Shown here: positions 50,095 through 57,378 of the stretch, piece after piece | How the letters are laid out: each line of letters starts with the position of its first letter | How positions within the stretch are numbered: position 1 is the first letter of the stretch | Source of the DNA: JBDHAC01 sp039588215 | GTDB lineage: Bacteria; Gemmatimonadota; Gemmatimonadetes; Palauibacterales; Palauibacteraceae | NCBI GenBank assembly: GCA_039588215.1 | Contig: JBDHAD010000016.1 | Location: 100,147-164,146 of the forward strand | Direction: 5' to 3' | DNA length: 64,000 nucleotides | Made by a program: the position numbers and the translations under genes | Notes under the pieces: model-generated | The model's database searches: none | Seen by the model: the letters and a program-made list of their open reading frames with translations, nothing else | What the model was told of the DNA's origin: nothing

Positions 50095-51306
50095 ATGGCG
50101 ACCCCAGAGGCACGTACGGCCGGTGCCGCACCGAACGATCCGGCGCCCCATCTCGGCCGGCTTTCATTGCGCAACTTCAGGAACTTCAAGGAGCTCGCGT
50201 GTGAGCTCCCGGAGCCGGGAGTGGCGATCATCGGGGCGAACGGCTCCGGCAAGACGAACCTGCTCGAGGCGATCCACTTCCTCGAGGTCTTCAGGTCCTT
50301 CCGAGGGGGACCGGACTCGCAGCTCGTACGCTTCGGAGAGCAGGTGTTTCGCATCGAGGCCGGCCTGCGAGGTGGAGAAGGAAGCGAGATCGCGGCGGCG
50401 TACGATCGCGGTCTCAAGCGAAAGAAGATCGAGATCGATGGTCGGGAAGTGGAGCGCGTCTCCGAGGGAATCGGCGCTCTTGGGGTCTCGGTCTTCCGGC
50501 TCGAGGATGCCGAGATCATACGCGGATCCCCCGGCGAGAGACGTCGTTATCTGGACATCGTCCTCTCATTGACGGAATCCGGATACCTCGCCGCCTTGCA
50601 GCGCTATCGGGCGAATCTGGTGCAGCGGAACGAAGTGCTTCGAGCAGGTGGCAGCGCACCCGAGGTCGGCGCTTGGACTGGCGGACTCGTCGAGGCCGGT
50701 GCACGGATGCTCGCGATCCGGTCGCGCTGGGTCGCCACCGGGGCGTCCGCGTTCCGCGGGTATTACGAAGCGATTTCGGGGGGCGTACCGGGTGAGTTGT
50801 CCTACAGGAGCTCGGCAGAAAGAGCGAAGGGTCGAGCCTCCAGATCAGAAGACCCCCCTCCGGCTGCCGGTCGCCCCACCGGGTCGGACGAGTGGGCGAC
50901 CTGTCTGCGCGAGGCTCTCGAGGCAACCGCCGACCGTGAGCGCCGCCGCGGGATGACGGTCGTGGGGCCGCACCGGGACGACCTGCGGTTCGCGGAGTCG
51001 CGCCCGGGTGGCGAGTCACGTGATCTGCGCCGGTACGGGTCGAGCGGCCAGCAGCGAACGGCGGTGCTGGCGCTGCGACTGGTAGAGGCCGACCGGTTAC
51101 GCGAACGGTTGGGCCGCGAGCCGATCTACTTGCTGGATGACGTGTTTGCGGAGCTAGATGACGCGCGCTCCCAACAGCTACTCGAGTTGCTGGAGGACGG
51201 GCGCTCCGGGCAGGTCATTCTGACTGCCCCGAAGGCGGGCGATCTGGAGTTGCGCGGCGGACGGCTGGAACGCTGGCGTCTTCTCAACGGTCGGATCCTG
51301 TCGTGA
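50095..51306 (+). CDS. recF: DNA replication/repair protein RecF
   Basis: 403 residues. I choose the ATG at 50095 (MATPEARTAG); an in-frame earlier start at 50056 would lie on the promoter. RecF features: LGRLSLRNFRNFKELACELP, Walker A GANGSGKT at 47-54, RRYLDIVLSLTESGYLAALQRYRANLVQRNEVL, VVGPHRDDLRFAE, SSGQQRTAVLALRLVEA (signature-like) and Walker B YLLDDVFAELDDARSQQLLE. RecF loads RecA at gapped DNA with RecO and RecR. The usual dnaA-dnaN neighbours are absent; dciA and gyrB follow with overlapping codons (GTGA, TGATG). Confidence 0.95.
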   Translation: MATPEARTAGAAPNDPAPHLGRLSLRNFRNFKELACELPEPGVAIIGANGSGKTNLLEAIHFLEVFRSFRGGPDSQLVRFGEQVFRIEAGLRGGEGSEIAAAYDRGLKRKKIEIDGREVERVSEGIGALGVSVFRLEDAEIIRGSPGERRRYLDIVLSLTESGYLAALQRYRANLVQRNEVLRAGGSAPEVGAWTGGLVEAGARMLAIRSRWVATGASAFRGYYEAISGGVPGELSYRSSAERAKGRASRSEDPPPAAGRPTGSDEWATCLREALEATADRERRRGMTVVGPHRDDLRFAESRPGGESRDLRRYGSSGQQRTAVLALRLVEADRLRERLGREPIYLLDDVFAELDDARSQQLLELLEDGRSGQVILTAPKAGDLELRGGRLERWRLLNGRILS

Positions 51307-51740
51307 CGGCCGTGGCGGAGGGCGACTATAGGGTGGGGCGCGGGCGGCGAACCGGATTAGCCAGGAAGTCGAGCCGCCCGGAACGCGTGGGCACTGTCGT
51401 CGACGCCCTGCTGGACCGAATCGGTATTCGCGGCCGGGTGGAGAGGGCGGCGACCGCTGCATCCTGGGCGGACAGCGTGGGGCCGCACATCGCACGTGTC
51501 ACGAGAGCCACGCGGGTGCGGGGGCGCACCCTGTTTGTCGAGGTCGAGAACGCAAGCTGGTTGACAGAGCTGAACATGATGAAGCGGTCGCTGCTGGAGG
51601 GTCTCAACGAGAACCGGGAGAGCGGCAAGATCGACAAGATCGTGTTTGTGCAAGCCGATGGTGACGGCCCGAGAAGCATGGAGATGGGGGGACGCCGTCG
51701 GACACAGAGAACGGAAGGCAACGAGCGGGGGAGGGGCTGA
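51303..51740 (+). CDS. DUF721 protein, DciA-like helicase loader candidate
   Basis: 145 residues from a GTG at 51303 overlapping the recF stop. The DUF721/DciA domain is recognisable: VGTVVDALLDRIGIRGRVERAATAASWADSVGPHIARVTRATRVRGRTLFVEVENASWLTEL. The WADSVGPHIA and LFVEVENASWLTELNMMK elements are the family core. DciA proteins help load the replicative helicase DnaB in bacteria without DnaC. Position between recF and gyrB is the classical one for this family. The C-terminal 35 residues are basic and Arg/Gly-rich, possibly a nucleic-acid-binding tail. Confidence 0.85.
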   Translation: MTAVAEGDYRVGRGRRTGLARKSSRPERVGTVVDALLDRIGIRGRVERAATAASWADSVGPHIARVTRATRVRGRTLFVEVENASWLTELNMMKRSLLEGLNENRESGKIDKIVFVQADGDGPRSMEMGGRRRTQRTEGNERGRG

Positions 51741-53743
51741 TGGCTGTACCGACGGCGACCAAGAAGAAGACGCCGAAGAAGAAAGAGCAGGCCACGAAGA
51801 AGAAAGCGGCGAGCCCCAAGGGTGGCGAGTACACCTCCAGACAGATCCAGGTGCTCAAAGGCCTGGAGGCGGTCCGGCTGCGCCCCAGCATGTACATCGG
51901 GTCGACCGCTGCGCGAGGTCTTCATCACCTGGTGTACGAAGTTGTCGACAACTCGATCGACGAGGCGATGGCCGGCTACTGCTCCAGCATCGAAGTCTGC
52001 ATCCGGGCGGATGATTCGATCCTCGTGAGCGACGATGGCCGCGGCATTCCCGTGGATCCCCACCCAACGGAGAAGATCCCAGGTGTGGAGGTCGCGCTCA
52101 CGACGCTCCACGCAGGGGGCAAGTTCGACAAGACGAGCTACAAGGTGAGCGGTGGGCTGCACGGGGTCGGCGTCTCGGTCGTCAACGCGCTGGCCGCGTG
52201 GCTCGAAGTCGAGGTCAAGCGAGACGGTCATGTCTGGACGCAACGCTTCGAGCAGGGTCTCAAGAAGTCCGACCTCGAGAAGGGGAAGAAGACGAACGAG
52301 ACCGGGACCACGATCACCTTCAAGCCCGACCCCGAGATCTTCACTGAAGTGCAATACAACTTCGGCACGCTGGCTAATCGTCTGCGCGAGCTCGCGTACC
52401 TGAACCGCGGTATCCGGATCGTCCTGCGCGACGAGCGGGAGGAAGAGACCCGCGAGGACGAGATTCGCGAGGAGAAGTTCCTCTTCGAGGGCGGTATCGT
52501 GCAGTTCGTCGAGTATCTGCGCGGCAAGAAGACGCCGCTGCACGAAGAGATTGTATACGTCGCGGGCACTCAGGAAGACACGGAGATCGAGCTCGCGCTC
52601 CAATACTCGGACGGCTACAACCAGGACACGTTCACCTTTGTCAACAACATCAACACCCATGAGGGGGGCACTCACCTGAGCGGCTTCAAAGCCGCGCTCA
52701 CCCGCACGATCAACGTCTATGCGCAAAAGAACGGCATCCTCAAGAAGGCCGACTCGAGCCTCTCGGGCGATGACGTGCGTGAGGGCCTGACAGCGATCCT
52801 CTCCGTCAAGGTGATGGAGCCGCAGTTCGAGGGTCAGACAAAGACCAAGCTGGGCAACAGCGAGGTGCGGGGGATCGTCGAGAGCCTGGTCAACGACAAG
52901 CTCGGTACCTGGCTCGAGGAGAACCCACAGGATTCGAAACGGATCATCGAAAAGGCGATCCAGGCTTCTCGTGCTCGCGAAGCGGCGCGCAAGGCTCGCG
53001 ACCTGACGCGAAAGCGCTCCGCGCTCGAGACTGGAATCCTGCCTGGCAAGCTGGCGGACTGCTCGGTCAATGATGCCTCGATCTCCGAGCTGTATCTCGT
53101 CGAGGGTGACAGCGCGGGAGGCACCGCGAAAATGGGCCGGGATCGCGCGTACCAGGCCATCCTCCCGTTGCGCGGCAAGATCCTGAACGTGGAGAAAGCC
53201 CGGATCGACAGGATCCTTTCGAACGAGGAGATCCGCGCGATCATCACGGCAATCGGAACCGGGATTGGGGACGAGTTCGACCTCGGCTCGGCCCGGTACC
53301 AGAAAGTCGTGATCATGACCGACGCCGATGTGGACGGCGCCCACATCCGAACGCTGCTCCTGACCTTCTTCTTCCGTCAAATGCACCAGCTCATCGAGGC
53401 TGGTTACATCTACATCGCGCAGCCTCCTCTGTATCGCGTCCGGAAGGGCAAGCAGGAGTTCTACTGCTATTCCGAAGACGAGCGCGAAGAGATCCTGAGC
53501 CGGCTGAACGGCAAGAGCTCGGGTACCGCCAACATCCAGCGTTACAAGGGTTTGGGGGAGATGAACGCCGATCAGCTGTGGGAGACGACGATGAACCCGG
53601 AGAAGCGCACGCTCCTCCGCGTCACGATCGACGAGGCCACCGAGGCGGCCAAGCTGTTCGAAACCCTCATGGGTGAAGAGGTCGAGCCACGACGGGAGTT
53701 CATCGAGGCCAACGCTCGCTACGTGAAGAACCTCGACGTCTGA
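51740..53743 (+). CDS. gyrB: DNA gyrase subunit B
   Basis: 667 residues; the ATG shares one base with the dciA stop. A 25-residue lysine-rich tail (TKKKTPKKKEQATKKKAAS) precedes the GHKL ATPase domain: LEAVRLRPSMYIGST, VYEVVDNSIDEAMAGYC, DGRGIPVD and GLHGVGVSVVNALA. The transducer and TOPRIM domains follow with YLVEGDSAGGTAKMGRDRAYQAILPLRGKILNVEKA and MTDADVDGAHIRTLLLTFFFR, ending NARYVKNLDV. It is full length for the short GyrB class. With GyrA (59162-61735, opposite strand) it introduces negative supercoils. The Lys-rich N-terminal extension is unusual and may bind DNA. Confidence 0.97.
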   Translation: MAVPTATKKKTPKKKEQATKKKAASPKGGEYTSRQIQVLKGLEAVRLRPSMYIGSTAARGLHHLVYEVVDNSIDEAMAGYCSSIEVCIRADDSILVSDDGRGIPVDPHPTEKIPGVEVALTTLHAGGKFDKTSYKVSGGLHGVGVSVVNALAAWLEVEVKRDGHVWTQRFEQGLKKSDLEKGKKTNETGTTITFKPDPEIFTEVQYNFGTLANRLRELAYLNRGIRIVLRDEREEETREDEIREEKFLFEGGIVQFVEYLRGKKTPLHEEIVYVAGTQEDTEIELALQYSDGYNQDTFTFVNNINTHEGGTHLSGFKAALTRTINVYAQKNGILKKADSSLSGDDVREGLTAILSVKVMEPQFEGQTKTKLGNSEVRGIVESLVNDKLGTWLEENPQDSKRIIEKAIQASRAREAARKARDLTRKRSALETGILPGKLADCSVNDASISELYLVEGDSAGGTAKMGRDRAYQAILPLRGKILNVEKARIDRILSNEEIRAIITAIGTGIGDEFDLGSARYQKVVIMTDADVDGAHIRTLLLTFFFRQMHQLIEAGYIYIAQPPLYRVRKGKQEFYCYSEDEREEILSRLNGKSSGTANIQRYKGLGEMNADQLWETTMNPEKRTLLRVTIDEATEAAKLFETLMGEEVEPRREFIEANARYVKNLDV

Positions 53744-53759
53744 GCACGAGCAGACACGG

Positions 53760-55172
53760 GTGACCGACCCGCGCCACCTGCTCGCGATCGATCAGGGCAC
53801 GACGCCGGGGTGGGTGGAGCACGACCCGGAGCGAATCTGGGAGGACACGCTGCGCGTCTGTCGAGACGCTCTCGTGAAGGCCGGAGTCACGGCGAGAGAC
53901 GTCGCCGCGGTCGGGATCACCAACCAGCGCGAGACGACGGTCGTGTGGGAACGTGCGACCGGGCGCCCGATTCACCCCGCGATCGTGTGGCAAGATCGCA
54001 GGACGTCCGAGACGTGCCGCGCGCTGAGGGAGCGGGACCTGGAGCCACTCGTCCAACGGCGCACCGGCCTGCTGCTGGATCCCTACTTCTCCGCCACCAA
54101 GCTCGCGTGGATCCTGGATCACGTCGATGGCGCCCGCGCGTCGGCCGAGCGAGGAGAGCTCGCTTTCGGCACGATCGATAGCTGGCTCCTGTGGCAGCTC
54201 ACAGAGGGTCGCGTCCACGCCACGGACGCGTCGAACGCCTCCCGTACGATGCTGTTCGATATCGAGCATCAGCGATGGGACGAGGAGCTCCTCGACACTT
54301 TTCAGGTGCCCCGCGCCGTCCTCCCCGAGGTGCGTGACTCGGCAGGTCATTTCGGGGAGACCGGCGGCGAGCTGCTGGGCGCCCCGATCCCGATCACCGG
54401 CATGGCGGGCGACCAGCAGGCGGCCACGTTCGGGCAGGCGGCTTTCGAGCCGGGCATGATGAAGAGCACCTACGGTACCGGCTGCTTTGCCCTGCTGAAC
54501 ACGGGCGATCGTCGCGTCGAATCCCGCAACCGCCTCCTCACCACGATCGCGTGGCGCATCGATGGGCACACCACGTACGCGCTCGAGGGGAGCATCTTCA
54601 TCGCGGGCGCCGCCGTCCAGTGGCTACGCGACAAGCTCGGGCTTATCGACCAGGCGGCGGAGACCGAGCGGTTAGCGCGTAGCGTCGACGATACCGGTGG
54701 CGTGTATCTCGTCCCGGCGTTCGTCGGGTTGGGCGCTCCGTACTGGGACGCAGAAGCGCGAGGTGCTCTTCTCGGGCTGACGCGAGACACCGGAGCGGCC
54801 GAGATCGCCCGCGCCGCGCTGGAGGCGGTGGCCTATCAGACTCGGGATCTACTCGACTCGATGGCGGCCGATGGCGCCGTGCCTTCCGTGGCGTTGCGCG
54901 TCGACGGGGGCCTGGTGGCGAACGAGTGGGCGATGCAGTTCTTGAGCGACATCCTGGCCGTGCCCGTCCAGCGCCCGGTCGTCACCGAGACGACGGCCCT
55001 GGGTGCCGCGAGCCTGGCTGGACTCGCGAGCGGCGTGTTCGCGAGCACGGAGGAGATCGCCGAGACCTGGAGTCTCGACCGGTCCTGGGAGCCCGCTATG
55101 GATGAGGATCGGCGTGAGGCGCTGTACGCGGGCTGGAAGAAGGCCGTGAGCCGGGTTCTGACCGGTACGTAG
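53760..55172 (+). CDS. glpK: Glycerol kinase with 27-residue N-terminal deletion
   Basis: 470 residues from a GTG at 53760. FGGY-kinase features are clear: LLAIDQGTT, PGWVEHDPERIW, AVGITNQRETTVVWE, IVWQDRRT, AGDQQAATFGQ with the catalytic-base Asp218, STYGTGCFALLNTG, VPAFVGLGAPYWD and LRVDGGLVANEWAMQF. In E. coli GlpK (recalled sequence) 27 residues separate DQGTT from PGWVEHD; here the two motifs are fused, and Asp218 + 27 corresponds to E. coli Asp245. The missing piece is the beta-hairpin with SSR that contacts ATP/glycerol. The frame is kept, but activity is doubtful unless the gap is an assembly artefact. glpF and glpD are not adjacent. Confidence 0.88.
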   Translation: MTDPRHLLAIDQGTTPGWVEHDPERIWEDTLRVCRDALVKAGVTARDVAAVGITNQRETTVVWERATGRPIHPAIVWQDRRTSETCRALRERDLEPLVQRRTGLLLDPYFSATKLAWILDHVDGARASAERGELAFGTIDSWLLWQLTEGRVHATDASNASRTMLFDIEHQRWDEELLDTFQVPRAVLPEVRDSAGHFGETGGELLGAPIPITGMAGDQQAATFGQAAFEPGMMKSTYGTGCFALLNTGDRRVESRNRLLTTIAWRIDGHTTYALEGSIFIAGAAVQWLRDKLGLIDQAAETERLARSVDDTGGVYLVPAFVGLGAPYWDAEARGALLGLTRDTGAAEIARAALEAVAYQTRDLLDSMAADGAVPSVALRVDGGLVANEWAMQFLSDILAVPVQRPVVTETTALGAASLAGLASGVFASTEEIAETWSLDRSWEPAMDEDRREALYAGWKKAVSRVLTGT

Positions 55173-55257
55173 CAGTACGCCGCCTGCTGGCGACGCCCCC
55201 AGCGCTCCCCGTATTCTGCGAGAACCGCCGAACACGGGCCACCAACCGAGATCCGAG

Positions 55258-57378
55258 ATGGAAACGAAACGACCTACGATCCCAACCGCAGAGGAGATAC
55301 TCGGCGGTTACTTCCCGGTGTTGGACCACGGCTTCGTGTCGTTGGTCGACTACATGGGCTCCGATGACGACATCGAGCGGGCCGCTCGCGTCAGCTACGG
55401 GTACGGAACCCGCAAGGTCAGCCAGACACGCGGTCTGATCCGGTACCTGCGCCGGCACGCGCACACCACGCCCAGCGAGATGGTGGAGCTCAAGTTCCAC
55501 TGCGCGATGCCGATCTTCATCGCTCGCCAGTGGATACGGCACCGAACGGCCTGCCTTGCGGAAGGCACCGAGGTCTACTTCGATCTGCCCGGCGGCATCG
55601 AGCGGCGCGGAAACCAGCTGCGCAAGCTCCGTATCGAAGAGCTATGGCAGCGCTTCCAACCGACGCGGAACCTCACGCGTCCGGACAAGCAGAGGAACCC
55701 ATACCACCGCCGTGACCACGTCCGCTGCATGCGCCTTCGACAGGTCAACGAAGACACCCTGGACATTCAACACACGCGGATCGTGGACGTGGTCTTCAAC
55801 GGCCCGAAACCGGTGTTCAGAATCAAGCTGGCCGACGGGAAGGAGGTCGAGGCAACGGCAGATCACCGCTTCCTATTCGCGGATGGGTGGCGGACGCTTC
55901 ACGACGCAGTGGGTTTGGGGGAGCGGGGGGGAAGGGCACACTGGCGCCATGGGGACCACTATCTTTACGCCAACGGCGTCGTGATGGAGGAGCCGGCGCT
56001 GTACCGGGACCCAGCTTGGCTGCGCGAACAGTACCACGTCCTTGGTCGACCCATCGAGGAGATTGCTGCGGAAGCGGACGTCAGCTATCACACGATTCGG
56101 AAGTGGCTCCGAAAGCACGATCTATCGAAGCCGTACCGCTGGGAGCCTGGGAACGCGCCGTGGAACAAGGGGCTGACGTACCAGCTCGGCCCTCGCGCGC
56201 CGAGCGAGGTGTGGATCGAAGCGAATCAACGAGCCCGCGGTGGCCCGGCATCGAACTTCTGGCGTGGAGGGTCGTCGTCCGACCGCGAGGCGATCGGCCG
56301 CTGGACGACGCAGATCGCTTCGAAGGTTCACGCACGTAACGGTTGGACCTGCCAGCTCTGTCATGAGCGGGCCGGTGTCCTTCACTGCCACCACATCGTA
56401 CCGGTATGGGCGAACGAGGACCTCGCCCGTCAGGAAACGAACCTGACGACGCTCTGCGAGAGGTGTCACAGATCAATCCAGGGGAGAGAGCTTGACTACG
56501 CGGAGCAACTGGCCGGAGGGCCCGTGGTCGTCAAGCGTCGATCCAGACCGCGAGTGGCTTGGAACAAGCTCACCAGGGCGCGCTTGGTCCGCATCGAGTC
56601 GATCGAGTACGTGGGGGTCAAGAATACCTACGACGTCGAGGTAAAAGGCCCGTACCATAACTTCATCGCGAACGGAGTTGTCACCCACAACTCGGTGAAT
56701 GAGTACAGTGGCAGATATTCGCTGATGCCGCTGCTATTCTACCGCCCGGAGTCCGAGAGCTTCGCGTTTCAGAGCCGCGACAACCGGCAAGGCCGGCAGG
56801 AGCCGGCGCCCGAAGCGCTGTACGCCGACGCGCTCCAGCGTTGGGAGCGACTGCGATCGGAGGCTGCCGAGACCTACGGATGGCTGGTCGTCGAGGATAT
56901 CGCCCGAGAGCTCGCGCGCATCGACCTGCCGCTATCGACGTATACCCAGTGGTACTGGAAGATCGACCTCCACAACCTCCTTCACTTCCTCACGCTTCGC
57001 GTGGATCCGCATGCGCAGTGGGAGATCCGTCAGTACGGGGAGGTCATGGCCGGGATGCTCCAGCGCGTCGCGCCACTCAGCTACGAGGCGTGGTTGGACT
57101 ACAATGTGCTCGGCACTCACATGAGCGCGGGAGAGCGCGAGGTCCTGCGACATTTCCTGCAACCTGAAGGTGATGGGGTTAGCGTCCGCCCCGGGGCCAA
57201 GGCACTGTCCGCGGAGGCCCTCAAGGAGCTCGGTCTCGCACCGCGCGAGGTGCGAGAGTTGCTGGATAAGCTCGAGCCGGTGGAGCGGCCGGACTTCTCG
57301 CTCGACCTCTCACGGATGAAACCGGCCGAGGAGATCGAGACGAAGATGAGCGCCGCCGTGCCGGAGACGTCGCTCTAG
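55258..57378 (+). CDS. thyX: Flavin-dependent thymidylate synthase ThyX precursor, interrupted by an intein
   Basis: 706 residues. Residues 1-98 and 479-706 form a ThyX protein of 326 residues; residues 99-478 are an intein. The N-extein ends HCAMPIFIARQWIRHRTA and the C-extein resumes SVNEYSGRYSLMPLLF, so the spliced product restores the ThyX motif RHRxxSxNExSxRY. Downstream, YWKIDLHNLLHFLTLR and AQWEIRQYGEVM are the family's dUMP/FAD-binding elements. ThyX makes dTMP from dUMP using FADH2 and methylene-tetrahydrofolate. The extein is longer than the 220-250 residues of minimal ThyX because of a C-terminal extension. No ThyX function is possible without splicing. The stop codon overlaps that of the convergent transporter gene (CTAG). 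Confidence 0.95.
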   Translation: METKRPTIPTAEEILGGYFPVLDHGFVSLVDYMGSDDDIERAARVSYGYGTRKVSQTRGLIRYLRRHAHTTPSEMVELKFHCAMPIFIARQWIRHRTACLAEGTEVYFDLPGGIERRGNQLRKLRIEELWQRFQPTRNLTRPDKQRNPYHRRDHVRCMRLRQVNEDTLDIQHTRIVDVVFNGPKPVFRIKLADGKEVEATADHRFLFADGWRTLHDAVGLGERGGRAHWRHGDHYLYANGVVMEEPALYRDPAWLREQYHVLGRPIEEIAAEADVSYHTIRKWLRKHDLSKPYRWEPGNAPWNKGLTYQLGPRAPSEVWIEANQRARGGPASNFWRGGSSSDREAIGRWTTQIASKVHARNGWTCQLCHERAGVLHCHHIVPVWANEDLARQETNLTTLCERCHRSIQGRELDYAEQLAGGPVVVKRRSRPRVAWNKLTRARLVRIESIEYVGVKNTYDVEVKGPYHNFIANGVVTHNSVNEYSGRYSLMPLLFYRPESESFAFQSRDNRQGRQEPAPEALYADALQRWERLRSEAAETYGWLVVEDIARELARIDLPLSTYTQWYWKIDLHNLLHFLTLRVDPHAQWEIRQYGEVMAGMLQRVAPLSYEAWLDYNVLGTHMSAGEREVLRHFLQPEGDGVSVRPGAKALSAEALKELGLAPREVRELLDKLEPVERPDFSLDLSRMKPAEEIETKMSAAVPETSL
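55552..56691 (+). mobile_element. ThyX intein (380 residues) with HNH homing endonuclease
   Basis: Starts at Cys99 (CLAEGTEVYFDLPGG, block A) and ends at HN (YDVEVKGPYHNFIANGVVTHN, blocks F/G), followed by Ser+1. Block B is visible as VEATADHRFLFADGW (T-x-x-H type). Between the splicing blocks lie a helix-turn-helix-like region (IEEIAAEADVSYHTIRKWL, about 56050-56115), a NUMOD3-like segment (GNAPWNKGLTYQL, about 56150-56190), and an HNH domain at about 56344-56490. The HNH domain has zinc knuckles CQLC and CERC, and catalytic residues in HCHHIVPVW, TNLTTLC and CHRS. No LAGLIDADG motif is present. All splice-junction residues (Cys1, block B His, penultimate His, final Asn, Ser+1) are intact, so splicing should be functional. 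Confidence 0.93.

Noticed and set aside
51326..53386. 686-codon open frame on the minus strand opposite dciA/gyrB
   Set aside because: It mirrors gyrB codon structure in high-GC DNA; the peptide has no recognisable domain and gyrB is unambiguous.
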